64,000 nucleotides of DNA, taken from the NCBI RefSeq assembly GCF_005938675.2, contig NZ_VCCH02000015.1:56216-120215 (forward strand), written 5' to 3'. This document shows, piece after piece, positions 55,239 to 64,000 of the stretch. A program made the translations under genes and the position numbers. The stretch is from Mycobacterium sp. KBS0706. Lineage in GTDB: Bacteria; Pseudomonadota; Alphaproteobacteria; DSM-16000; Inquilinaceae. The notes beneath the pieces were generated by a model, which worked only from the letters and a program-made list of their open reading frames with translations, had not been told where the DNA came from and searched no databases. The stretch's first letter is position 1. Every line of letters begins with the position of its first letter.

Positions 55239-56882
55239 ATGACCGCGACCGTCCAGGTCTCGGGGCTGCGCGTCACCGCCCGCACCGAGGAGGGCGGCGA
55301 GGCCGTGATCGTCGACGATGTCGGCTTCACCATCCGCCAGGGTGAGGTGCTGGCGCTGATCGGCGAATCCGGCTCGGGCAAGACCACCATGGCCCTGGCG
55401 ACGATGGGCTATTGCCGCGGCGGCTGCCGTATCACCGGCGGCTCGGTCAATGTCTTCGGGCGCGAGATCCTGGCGCTCGACCGCAAGACCCTGCGGGGCC
55501 TGCGCGGCCGCCAGATCGCCTATATCGCCCAGAGTGCCGCGGCCGCCTTCAACCCGTCGCGCAGCATCATGGCGCAGGTGATCGAGAGCGCGCTGATCCA
55601 CGGCACCATGCCCGCGGAGGCGGCCCGAACCAAGGCGCGCCAGCTGTTCCGCGAGCTGGCCCTGCCCGACCCCGACCGGATCGGCGACCGCTATCCGCAC
55701 CAGGTCTCGGGCGGCCAGCTGCAACGCTTGATGGCCGCCATGGCGCTGATCAACGACCCCGAGCTGGTGATCTTCGACGAGCCGACCACGGCGCTGGACG
55801 TGACCACCCAGATCGAGGTACTGCGTGCCTTCAAGGCCGTGGTGCGGACCCGGAAGACGACCGGCATCTACGTCTCGCACGACCTCGCCGTGGTCGCCCA
55901 GATCGCCGACCGGATCGCGGTGCTGCGCCATGGCCGGCTGCAGGAGACAGGGCCAACCGAGCGCCTGGTGACCACGCCGGAGGACGGCTACACCCGTCAG
56001 CTGATCGCCGCCGCCACCCCGGCGCGGCGGACCGCCGGCGAGGATCCGGCGCCGGCCGAGGCGGCCCCGCTGCTGCGGGTCGAAGGGCTGCTCGCCGGCT
56101 TCGGCGCGGCCCGGCCCGGCGCGCGGCCGCCGGTCACGGCACTGCAGGATATCGACCTGTCGATCCGGTGCGGCCGCACCCTCGGCGTGATCGGCGAATC
56201 CGGCAGCGGCAAGAGCACGCTGGCCCGGGTGATCGCCGGGCTGCTGCCGGCGGCGCGCGGCCGTATCCTGCTGGACGGCGAGGCGCTGCCGGCCACGCTC
56301 CAGGGCCGCAGCCGCGACCAGCTGCGCCGCATCCAGATCGTGTTCCAGAACGCCGACACGGCGCTGAATCCGGCCCGCACCGTCGAGCAGATCATCGCCC
56401 GGCCGCTGGCCTTCTATCACGGCCAGGGCGACCGCCAGCGCCGGCAACGGCTGCACCGCCTGCTCGACCTCGTGCGCCTGCCCGCGGCGGTGGCCGACCG
56501 GCTGCCGGGCGAGCTGTCGGGCGGGCAGAAGCAGCGCGTCAACCTGGCCCGGGCGCTGGCGGCCGACCCCGAGCTGATCCTGTGCGACGAGGTCACCTCC
56601 GCCCTCGACACCGTGGTCGGCGAGGCGGTGCTGGACCTGCTGACCGAGCTGCAGCGCGAACTCGGCGTCGCCCTGATGTTCATCAGCCACGATCTCGGCG
56701 TGGTCCGATCGATCAGCCATGAGGTGCTGGTGCTGCGCCAGGGCCGGACCGTCGAGGCCGGGCCGACCGAGCAGGTGCTGCGCGCGCCGCAGGCCGCCTA
56801 TACCAAGCTGCTGCTGGCCTCGGTGCCTGAGCTGCGCCCCGGCTGGCTGGACGAGCGCGCGCGGGTGGTCTCCGCCGCCTGA
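55239..56882 (+). CDS. peptide-type ABC transporter dual ATPase (DppD-DppF fusion)
   Basis: The 547-residue protein carries two ATPase domains. The first has [26 protein letters not shown] and FDEPTTALD. The second has [26 protein letters not shown] and CDEVTSALD. The oligopeptide cysteine extension of DppD/DppF is missing from both halves, so the protein is shorter than GsiA (613 residues). The ATG at 55239 is one base after the DppC stop; a GTG at 55224 is an alternative. It closes the operon. Confidence 0.92.
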   Translation: MTATVQVSGLRVTARTEEGGEAVIVDDVGFTIRQGEVLALIGESGSGKTTMALATMGYCRGGCRITGGSVNVFGREILALDRKTLRGLRGRQIAYIAQSAAAAFNPSRSIMAQVIESALIHGTMPAEAARTKARQLFRELALPDPDRIGDRYPHQVSGGQLQRLMAAMALINDPELVIFDEPTTALDVTTQIEVLRAFKAVVRTRKTTGIYVSHDLAVVAQIADRIAVLRHGRLQETGPTERLVTTPEDGYTRQLIAAATPARRTAGEDPAPAEAAPLLRVEGLLAGFGAARPGARPPVTALQDIDLSIRCGRTLGVIGESGSGKSTLARVIAGLLPAARGRILLDGEALPATLQGRSRDQLRRIQIVFQNADTALNPARTVEQIIARPLAFYHGQGDRQRRQRLHRLLDLVRLPAAVADRLPGELSGGQKQRVNLARALAADPELILCDEVTSALDTVVGEAVLDLLTELQRELGVALMFISHDLGVVRSISHEVLVLRQGRTVEAGPTEQVLRAPQAAYTKLLLASVPELRPGWLDERARVVSAA

Positions 56883-57005
56883 CACGGCGACGAGAGTGAA
56901 TGCTGCACTGCCAGAGCAGGTGCTCTCTCAGGATCGCGGCCGTGTTCGGCCATTCCATCCGACATAAACGGCCACTCCATACCGCATATGCGAAACAATC
57001 ATTCG

Positions 57006-57033
57006 TTGACAGAACTTATCTGATAACTAACAT
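57006..57033 (+). promoter_or_regulatory. promoter with internal TTATC-T-GATAA palindrome (candidate GntR operator)
   Basis: TTGACA (57006-57011), a 16-base spacer and TAACAT (57028-57033) form a sigma70-like promoter for the aldolase-kinase operon. The perfect palindrome TTATCTGATAA (57016-57026) sits in the spacer, where a bound repressor would block polymerase. The FCD-type GntR regulator at 62340-63023, at the far end of the module, is the natural candidate. The surrounding 56960-57050 is AT-rich. Confidence 0.55.
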
Positions 57034-57092
57034 CCGACCTGTCAGCGCATATCCCGACAGCCAGATCCTCCCGCAACCAACCGGTGAGCAGC

Positions 57093-57881
57093 ATGGCCAG
57101 ACTCTCCTTCGGTGATCGCGGCATCGTCATCGCCATGGACCACGCCCGGACGCTCGGCGTGGTGCCGGGGCTCGAGGACCCAGGCTTGGTGCTGGACCGC
57201 GTGATCGCGGCCGGGGCCGACGCGATCATGACCTCCTATGGCGTGATCAAGCACTACCGCGACAAGCTGCTCGGCCGGCTGCCGGTCTATCTGCGGCTGG
57301 ATGGCGGCCCCAGCATCACCCGCGAGGACTGGCTGCGCTACACCGAGTGGAGCCTGCTGCACACGGTGGAGGACGCCCGCCGGCTGGGCGTCGACGGGGT
57401 CTGCGTCATGGGCTTCATGGGCGGCGACGTCGAGATGCGCACCTACGACATCGTCGCCCGGGTGGTCGGCGACTGCGCCGCCGACGGGCTGCCGGTGATG
57501 GTCGAGGCGCTGCCCTGCCCGGCCGAGCGCATCCCCAACCCGCTCGATGCCGGCGCCATGGCCTCGGCCTCGCGCATCGCCTTCGAGCTCGGCGCCGACA
57601 TCGTCAAGACCTACTACACCGGCTCGGCCGACAGCTTCCGCCGGGTCACCTCGACCTGCCCCGCCCCGGTGCTGATCGCCGGCGGCGTGAAGATGGAGAC
57701 GGTGCGGGACGCGCTGGCGGTGGTGCACGGCTCGGTCCAGGCCGGCGGGCGCGGCGTGGTGTTCGGCCGCAACATCTGGCAGGCGCCGGACCCGGCGGCG
57801 GTGGTGCGCGCTTTGGCGGCGATCATCCATCGCGGCCATGGCGTCGACGAGGCGATGGCCGCCGGCGGCTTGCCCGGCTGA
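57093..57881 (+). CDS. LsrF/class I FBP-aldolase (DeoC-like) family protein
   Basis: The 262-residue TIM-barrel protein resembles LsrF and archaeal-type class I fructose-bisphosphate aldolases. It begins [22 protein letters not shown], has [20 protein letters not shown] and the Schiff-base lysine in [16 protein letters not shown], then [11 protein letters not shown]. In LsrF this lysine serves thiolysis of phosphorylated AI-2; in aldolases it cleaves a ketose phosphate. It is first in an operon with an FGGY kinase, so it likely acts on that kinase's product. The ATG at 57093 is used (GTG 57084 is an alternative). Confidence 0.88.
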   Translation: MARLSFGDRGIVIAMDHARTLGVVPGLEDPGLVLDRVIAAGADAIMTSYGVIKHYRDKLLGRLPVYLRLDGGPSITREDWLRYTEWSLLHTVEDARRLGVDGVCVMGFMGGDVEMRTYDIVARVVGDCAADGLPVMVEALPCPAERIPNPLDAGAMASASRIAFELGADIVKTYYTGSADSFRRVTSTCPAPVLIAGGVKMETVRDALAVVHGSVQAGGRGVVFGRNIWQAPDPAAVVRALAAIIHRGHGVDEAMAAGGLPG

Positions 57882-57904
57882 CAACACGCATTGCGGGGCC
57901 AGAG

Positions 57905-59455
57905 ATGGCGACGCGCTTCGAACCGCCCTTCCTGATCGGCATCGATGTCGGCACCCGGTCGGTCCGCGCCATCGCCTTCGATGCGCGCGGCCGCCGGGCG
58001 GCGCAGGCGGCGCGGCCGACCCCGGCCCGGATGCAGGCGGGCGGGCGCGGCGAATACGATCCCGACGGGCTGTTCGCCGCGGTCATGGACTGCCTGGCCG
58101 AGGTCGCCCGGTCGCTCGGCGGCAAGCCGGTCGCCGGCCTCGCAGTCGGCAGCGTCGGCGAGAGCTGCGTGCTGGTCGACGATAGCGGCCGGTCACTGGC
58201 GCCGTCGCTGGTCTGGTTCGACCGGCGCACCGAGGCGGCGGCGCGGGAGCTGGCCGAGACGATCGGCCCGGATCGTATCTTCCAGATCACCGGCCTTGCC
58301 CTCGACCCGACTCTGACCCTGTGCAAGCTGGCCTGGATGCGCGCGCATTGGCCGGAGGCGATGGGCCGCGCCCGCCGGGTGCTGGCCATCGCCGACTGGA
58401 TCGCCTTCCGCCTGACCGGCGTGGCGGCCACCGAGCCGACCCTGGCCTCGCGCACCCTCTGCTTCGACATCCATGAGCGCCGTTGGTCGGAGGAGCTGCT
58501 GGGCCTCGCCGCGATCGACACCGCCCTGCTGCCGCCGATCCTGCCCTCCGGCGCCGCGATCGGCCCGGTGCGGCCGGAGGTGCTGGCCGAGACCGGGCTG
58601 GCCGGGCGGCCGGTGGTCGCCACCGGCGGCCACGACCATCTCTGCGGCTCCTACGCCGCCGGGATCACCCGTCCGGGCATGCTGCTGGACAGCCTCGGCA
58701 CCGCCGAGGCGGTGCTGCTGGCGACTTCCTTCCCGCTGCTCGACCCGGCGGTGATGCGGCGCGGCTTCATCCAGGGCGCGATCGAGACCCACCGCCCTCT
58801 GTCCTATCTCGGCGGCGGCATCAACAGCTCCGGCGGGGCGGTGGAATGGTTCCGCTCGCTGACCGGCCAGGCCGAGCACGAGGCGCTGATCGCCGAGGCC
58901 CGCGCGGTCGAGCCGGGCAGCCAGGGCGTGGTGTTCCTGCCGCATCTGGTCTACAGCCCGCCGCCCGACCCGGACACCAGCGCGCGCGGGGCCTTCATCG
59001 GCCTGACCGCCCATGCCGGCCGCGGCGCCCTGTATCGGGCGGTGCTGGAGGGGCTGGCGATGCAGGCGCGGCTGATGGTCGATGCCATGGCAGCGCTGCC
59101 AGGGATCACGCCGCCGACCGAGATCCGGGCGATCGGCGGCAGCTCGCGCAATGCCCTGTTCCTCGAGATCAAGGCCAATGTCTATGGCCGCCCGGTGACG
59201 GTGGTGGACGAGCCCGAGGCCACGGCGCTGGGCGCCGCGCTGCTGGGCGGCGTCGCCGCCGGGCTGTGGCCCGATCTCGACGCCGCCCTGGCCGCGATCG
59301 ACCAGCGGCACCGTACGGTGGCGCCGGATCCCGGCCTCGCCGAGCGCTATGATGCGCTGCACCGCTCGGTGTTCGAGCGGCTGCATGCGACGCTGACCCC
59401 GCTGAACCATGCCCTGGCCGGCTTCGACCGCAAGGCCGAGCTGGTCCCGGCCTGA
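57905..59455 (+). CDS. FGGY family carbohydrate kinase
   Basis: The 516-residue kinase has the N-terminal phosphate loop LIGIDVGTRSVRAIAFD, FDRRTEA (sugar contact), LAIADWIAFRLTG, the catalytic-base region GGHDHLCGSYAAGI and the C-terminal adenosine motif AIGGSSRNALFLEIKANVYGRPV with EPEATALGAAL. This is the xylulose/autoinducer-2 kinase superfamily. The gene starts 23 bases after the aldolase gene. The exact sugar is not readable; LsrK, xylulose and erythritol kinases are all relatives. Confidence 0.92.
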   Translation: MATRFEPPFLIGIDVGTRSVRAIAFDARGRRAAQAARPTPARMQAGGRGEYDPDGLFAAVMDCLAEVARSLGGKPVAGLAVGSVGESCVLVDDSGRSLAPSLVWFDRRTEAAARELAETIGPDRIFQITGLALDPTLTLCKLAWMRAHWPEAMGRARRVLAIADWIAFRLTGVAATEPTLASRTLCFDIHERRWSEELLGLAAIDTALLPPILPSGAAIGPVRPEVLAETGLAGRPVVATGGHDHLCGSYAAGITRPGMLLDSLGTAEAVLLATSFPLLDPAVMRRGFIQGAIETHRPLSYLGGGINSSGGAVEWFRSLTGQAEHEALIAEARAVEPGSQGVVFLPHLVYSPPPDPDTSARGAFIGLTAHAGRGALYRAVLEGLAMQARLMVDAMAALPGITPPTEIRAIGGSSRNALFLEIKANVYGRPVTVVDEPEATALGAALLGGVAAGLWPDLDAALAAIDQRHRTVAPDPGLAERYDALHRSVFERLHATLTPLNHALAGFDRKAELVPA

Positions 59456-59512
59456 CCCCCGTGCCAACGACCAAGAAGAAAGCAACAACCAACCAGACAG
59501 ATGGAGGAAACG

Positions 59513-60499
59513 ATGGAACGGAGATTGCTTCTATCCCTCATGGGAGCCTCGGCCGCGCTCGCCGGCACTGCCGCGATCGCCCCGGCCGCGGCGCAAGGCA
59601 AGAGCTTCAAGATCGCCCTCGTCCCCGGCCTGACGACGGACGCCTTCTACATCACCATGCGGCGCGGCGCCGAGGCCGCCTGCAAGGCGGTGGGGGCCGA
59701 GCTGGTGTTCCAGGGTGCGCCCGAGTTCAACCCGGTGCTGCAGGTGCCGGTGCTGGATGCGGTGATCGCGCGCAAGCCCGACGCCCTGCTGGTGGCGCCG
59801 ACCGACAAGACCCAGCTGATCGAGCCGCTGCGCAAGGCGGTGGATGCCGGCGTCCCGGTCTTCACCGTCGACACCTTCATCGGCACCGGCGTGTACCAGG
59901 CCGGCGAGGGCAATGCCGACTTCCCGCTGTCCTACATCGCCTCGGACAACATCCTGGGTGGCCGCATCGCGGCGCGGGCGCTGGCCAAGTCGATCGGCGG
60001 CAAGGGCAAGGTCTACGTCTCCAACGTCAAGCCCGGCATCTCCACCACCGACCAGCGCGAGGAGGGGTTCAAGGACGAGATCAAGGCCCATTCCGGCATC
60101 GAGGTGCTGGAGACGCAGTTCAACGACGACGACGCCAACAAGGCGGCGTCGCAGCTGCAGGCGGTGCTGGCCCGCAACCCGGACCTGGCCGGGGTGTTCG
60201 GCGCCAACCTGTTCTCCGCCCTCGGCTCCGCCAACGGCGTCAAGCAGGCGGGCAAGGCGGGCGCGGTCAAGGTCGCGGCCTTCGACGCGCCGCAATCGAT
60301 CGTCGAAGATCTGAAGAACGGCACGGTCGACATCGCCATCGCCCAGCACCCGTCCGAGATCGGCTATTTCGGCGTGATCAGCGCCTTCGCCCATCTGACC
60401 GACCAGTCGGTGCCGACCGCGATCGGCACCGGCTTCACCGTGATGGACAAGGCGAATATCGACGACCCGAAGGTGGCACGGTTCCTGTACACGGGCTGA
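59513..60499 (+). CDS. sugar ABC transporter substrate-binding protein (ribose type)
   Basis: The 328-residue periplasmic protein has a signal with RRLLLSLMGASAALAG and a cut near APAAAQ-GKSF. The mature protein shows the RbsB fold: ALVPGLTTDAFYITMRRGAEAA, PDALLVAPTDKTQLIEPL, VDAGVPVFTVDTFI and SDNILGGRIAARAL. The ATG at 59513 follows GGAGGAA; an ATG at 59501 lies upstream of that site. It is not LsrB, whose ligand residues and signature segments are absent. Confidence 0.92.
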   Translation: MERRLLLSLMGASAALAGTAAIAPAAAQGKSFKIALVPGLTTDAFYITMRRGAEAACKAVGAELVFQGAPEFNPVLQVPVLDAVIARKPDALLVAPTDKTQLIEPLRKAVDAGVPVFTVDTFIGTGVYQAGEGNADFPLSYIASDNILGGRIAARALAKSIGGKGKVYVSNVKPGISTTDQREEGFKDEIKAHSGIEVLETQFNDDDANKAASQLQAVLARNPDLAGVFGANLFSALGSANGVKQAGKAGAVKVAAFDAPQSIVEDLKNGTVDIAIAQHPSEIGYFGVISAFAHLTDQSVPTAIGTGFTVMDKANIDDPKVARFLYTG

Positions 60500-60564
60500 T
60501 CCGCCGCGTGACGAACATCAGGCCGCCGGAGACGGCGGCCTGGTCCTTCCGACCAGGAGCCGCC

Positions 60565-61591
60565 ATGTCGATCTCCTCGATCCCCTCCCCGACCACGAGC
60601 AGCGGCCGGGCCTTCCTGCTCCGGGTGGCGGAGCTGCGGGCCTGGCTGTTCCTGATCCTGCTGGTCGTGTTCTTCGAGGCCTGGGCCCGGATCGTCTACG
60701 ACACGACCTTCATCCTGAACCCGTACAACCTGCAGTCGATCGGCATCTTCGCGGTGGCGCCGCTGCTGCTGGCGCTGGGGCAGACCTTCATCATCATCTC
60801 GGCCGGCATCGACCTGTCGGTCGGCTTCACCATGGGGCTGGCCTCGGTGGTCGCGGCGCATGCGGCCAATCTGGGGCCGGTGATCGGCCTCGGCCCGGTG
60901 CCGGCAATGCTGCTGGGGCTTGCCGCCGGCGTGGGCGTGGCCTTCGTGCCCGGGCTGGTCAATGGCTGGCTGATCGCGCATCTCAAGGTGCCGCCCTTCA
61001 TCGGCACGCTGGGCATGTACGGCGTCGCCCGCGGCGCCGCCTTCCTGATCGCCGGCGGCACCACGGTCCCGGTGGTCAACAGCTGGTTCGCCACCATCGG
61101 CAACGGCCGGGTCGCCGGCATCCCGACCGTGGTGCTGATCACCGTGATCGCCGCGCTGGCGATGCACTACCTGCTGTCGCAGACCCGCTTCGGCCAGCAC
61201 ACCTATGCCATCGGCGCCAACCGCAACGCGGCGCTGCGGGCCGGCATCGACGTGCGGCGCCACGCCATCCGGCTGTACCTGCTCGCCGCGGTCTGCGCCG
61301 GGCTGGCGGGATCGCTGTATGCCGCCCGCTTCAACGCCGGCGCGGCCCAGGCGGGGGAGCCGCTGCTGCTGGATTCGATCGCCGCGGTGGTGATCGGCGG
61401 CGCCAGCCTGTTCGGCGGGTCGGGCACGATCGGCGGCACCATCGCCGGCGCCCTGGTGATCGCGGTGATCCAGTACGGGCTGGTGTTCATCGACGTCGAG
61501 CCGTTCTGGCAGTTCGTCGCGGTGGGCGTCGTCATCATCATCTCGGTGCTGGTCGACCAGAGCCAGCGCCGGCTTGCGCGGGGACGGCAAG

Positions 61592-61599
<8 letters not shown>
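60565..61599 (+). CDS. sugar ABC transporter permease (RbsC/FrcC type)
   Basis: The 344-residue membrane protein has about nine hydrophobic segments, the ALGQTFIIISAGIDLSVG motif typical of ribose and fructose permeases, NGWLIAHLKVPPFIGTLG, and the loop GANRNAALRAGIDVRR. AGGAG precedes the ATG. It overlaps the ATPase gene by eight bases. Only one permease gene is present, so a homodimer is expected, unlike the LsrC/LsrD pair. Confidence 0.92.
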
Positions 61600-62332
<733 letters not shown>

Positions 62333-62339
62333 CCACACC

Positions 62340-63023
62340 TCACGGCCCGTCCAGGTCGGCGACGATGTCGAAATGGGCGACCATCAGGGCGCGGGCGCGA
62401 TCGGGGTCGCGGGCGCGCACCGCCTCGGCCAGCTCGATGTGGCAGCGCAAGGCGCGCTGGGTGGTGGCGAGGTCGCGCTTCAGCTTGGCGTTGCGCATGG
62501 TCTCGCGGGTCGAGGCCTCGAGCGCCTCCAGCAGATGGGCCAAGAGGCGCTGGCCGGCGATGGCGGCGAGGCGGCGGTGGAACAGGAGGTCGGCCTCGAC
62601 CCAGGGGTCGATGGTGCGGATCTCCGACGCCATCAGCTCGACCGCCTCGATCAGACCGGCGACCTCATCGGCGCTGGCGCGGGCGGCGGCCAGGCCGGCG
62701 ATCTCGATCTCGACCGCCCGGCGCAGGGCGGAGAACTCGCCCGGCGCGATGCCATAGGCGCGGGCGAGGGTGGCGAACAGGCCGGCGACGGCGCCGCCCG
62801 ACAGCGGCTGCACCACGGTCGTCCGGCCGTGGCGGATGGCGACCACGCCCTGCACCGCGAGCCGGGCCATGGCCTCGCGCACCACCGGCTTGGACACGGC
62901 GAAGCGCTCGGCCAGCGCCGCCTCGGGCGCCAGCGGCTCGCCCGGGTTCAGCCGGCCGGCGGCGATGTCGTCGAGGATGCCGTCGACGACCGAGGCGGCG
63001 AGGCGGTCGAGGCTGCGCCCCAT
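62340..63023 (-). CDS. GntR family regulator, FCD subgroup
   Basis: The 227-residue regulator has an N-terminal winged helix (about residues 10-75, GEPLAPEAALAERFAVSKPVVREAM) and a helical FCD domain (LRRAVEIEIAGLAAARA, DLLFHRRLAAIAGQRL). The start is the ATG before GRSLDRLAA; the longer frame upstream has no family sequence. It converges on the sugar operon and probably represses it from the TTATCTGATAA site 5.3 kb away. That is inference. Confidence 0.9.
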   Translation of the reverse strand: MGRSLDRLAASVVDGILDDIAAGRLNPGEPLAPEAALAERFAVSKPVVREAMARLAVQGVVAIRHGRTTVVQPLSGGAVAGLFATLARAYGIAPGEFSALRRAVEIEIAGLAAARASADEVAGLIEAVELMASEIRTIDPWVEADLLFHRRLAAIAGQRLLAHLLEALEASTRETMRNAKLKRDLATTQRALRCHIELAEAVRARDPDRARALMVAHFDIVADLDGP

Positions 63024-63198
63024 CTCAGCCGAGTCCTGTCCCGCTGCGCCGCATGTCTCCCCCCGATCGTGATCGCCGCCATCGAGCATACACCGGCCGG
63101 GCCCGGCTTGGACCAAAGGACAACGGACCTAGCGCGGACCGGCCGCCATACTCACCCGAACGGGCGGGGCGGACCGCCGGACACGGAGGGAGCTTGAG

Positions 63199-63624
63199 AT
63201 GCGTGCACCGACGATCGCGGCGGCGGCCGCCCTGCTGCTGGCGCTGGGTCTCGCCGGGCCCGCCGCGGCCCAGGCCGGGCTGACCACGCGCCCGACCACC
63301 CTGGAGACGCTGAAGCTGTCCTCCGGCGTGCCCTTCCCGGACAAGCCCTACGAGCTGGAGGCCGGCAAATACTACCGCTGGACGATCGAGGCCGACGGCA
63401 CCGCCGAGCTGGGCATCGCCGCGCCGGAGTTCTTCCGCAACATCTGGATCAACGAGGTGGTGGTCAACAAGATCGAGATCCGGCCGCTGGGCCTGGATTC
63501 GATCGAGTTCGACGACGCCGGCAAGGCCACCATCACCTTCGTGCCGATCCGCCCCGGCACCTTCACCTTCCTCGCCCCGGAGACCGAGGGCGACAGCATG
63601 CGCGGGACGTTCGTGGTGAAGTAG
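63199..63624 (+). CDS. small secreted beta-rich protein, possibly cupredoxin-like
   Basis: The 141-residue protein has a clear Sec signal (LLLALGLAGPAAAQA-GL) and a mature part of alternating short strands: YYRWTIEADG, IEIRPLGLDSIEF, GKATITFVPIRPGTFTFL and a tail MRGTFVVK. This topology resembles single-domain cupredoxin-fold proteins, but the copper cysteine and second histidine are absent. Only a fold-level guess is justified. GGAGG-type GGAGGGAG lies before the ATG. It stands alone between the GntR gene and a repeat. Confidence 0.7.
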   Translation: MRAPTIAAAAALLLALGLAGPAAAQAGLTTRPTTLETLKLSSGVPFPDKPYELEAGKYYRWTIEADGTAELGIAAPEFFRNIWINEVVVNKIEIRPLGLDSIEFDDAGKATITFVPIRPGTFTFLAPETEGDSMRGTFVVK

Positions 63625-63656
63625 GAGGCGAGCCGGCGCGATCGGAACAACGCAGT

Positions 63657-63784
63657 GCCTCTCCCGTTTACGGGAGAGGTCGGGCTCGCGCAGCGAGACC
63701 GGGTGAGGGCGGGCCCCGGCCTCGACAAACCCCCCTCACCCGGAGGCGCAAGCGCCTCCGACCTCTCCCGTAAACGGGAGAGGC
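63657..63784. repeat. modular palindromic repeat, copy 3 (inverted pair)
   Basis: It has the same architecture as copies 1 and 2. The outer hairpins read CCTCTCCCGT-TT-ACGGGAGAGG, in which a C:G pair of the other copies is replaced by T:A on both sides of the stem. The inner hairpins are CTCGC-GCA-GCGAG and GGAGGCGC-AA-GCGCCTCC. Paired changes show that pairing, not sequence, is kept. Confidence 0.85.
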
Positions 63785-63831
63785 AAAAATATCCGAGCTG
63801 TCGTGAGGGAGCGCGGGACAATGCGCAGCTC

Positions 63832-64000
63832 TCAGCTGCTGTCCGGTTTCGGCGGCTTCGGCATGGGCTGGCCGGCGTCTGAGTCATCCGGCGGCCGGGG
63901 CCAGGCCTCTGCAGGCTCGCGATCGGCGACGGTCTCCGCCGGCTCGACGTCCGCAGCCTCGGCGCCATCGTTCCAGCCTTGCGGCACCCGGATCGGGTGC
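63832..64000 (-). CDS. C-terminal end of an unknown protein, cut by the window edge
   Basis: Reading on the minus strand from the window end, an open frame of about 56 codons ends with TGA at 63832-63834. The visible tail is acidic and proline-rich (VPQGWNDGAEAADVEPAE, then RPPDDSD and PKPPKPDSS), a low-complexity disordered C-terminus. No family can be named. The frame and its proline/acid composition fit coding sequence better than the opposite strand does. Confidence 0.45.
   Translation of the reverse strand, partial: HPIRVPQGWNDGAEAADVEPAETVADREPAEAWPRPPDDSDAGQPMPKPPKPDSS

Overview
The window is about 70% GC and densely coded. It is chromosomal-type DNA of an alphaproteobacterium, most likely a soil or rhizosphere Rhodospirillales such as the Inquilinus/Azospirillum group. 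This rests on codon use and on gene content: many Dpp/Gsi-type ABC importers, an ehu-eut ectoine cluster in the Sinorhizobium order, and abundant GntR, Lrp, ROK, MocR and RpiR regulators. I saw no rRNA, tRNA, CRISPR array, prophage or transposase gene. Genus placement is inference.

Layout. 1-843: the tail of a probable methyltransferase, then a cytochrome b561. 910-10231: a divergent peptide-type ABC regulon. The minus arm is ROK regulator, M81 MlrC-like peptidase, CutC, DppD, DppF; the plus arm is substrate-binding protein, DppB, DppC. 10240-16072: housekeeping and accessory genes, namely a membrane protein, a 25-residue micro-protein, a LysE exporter, a CopA Cu(I) ATPase, a truncated mtnC remnant, AlkB and Pcm.

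16097-30806: a complete ectoine/hydroxyectoine uptake and degradation cluster. On the minus strand lie enuR, ehuABCD, eutABC, doeA (eutD) and doeB (eutE). On the plus strand lie doeX, doeC, doeD and an extra MDR-type dehydrogenase. Ectoine is imported, ring-opened by DoeA, deacetylated by DoeB, transaminated by DoeD and oxidised to aspartate by DoeC.

30900-44627: one long minus-strand unit, rpiR-dat-gsiABCD-P1 peptidase-dppA-iaaA-M24 peptidase. It joins a glutathione-type importer to four peptidases for unusual peptide bonds. A flavin oxidase and an aldehyde dehydrogenase lie just upstream. 44965-47962: a GNAT protein, GhrA, an Lrp regulator and a GntR regulator. 48001-56882: a flavin amine oxidase and an ArgE-like deacetylase (minus), a HAD type II protein and a second Dpp-type ABC operon (plus). 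Two promoters here share a 20-base block containing the palindrome GATTGTTGACAATC, a probable operator of the adjacent GntR protein.

57093-63023: a carbohydrate module of LsrF-like aldolase, FGGY kinase, Rbs/Frc-type ABC importer and a convergent GntR regulator, with TTATCTGATAA inside the promoter. 63199-64000: a small secreted beta-rich protein, a repeat, and the tail of an unknown gene.

The intergenic spaces hold several families of palindromic repeats. One modular hairpin element occurs at five sites and shows compensatory changes in its stems. Next to one copy, between ehuC and ehuB, is a run of 20 cytosines.
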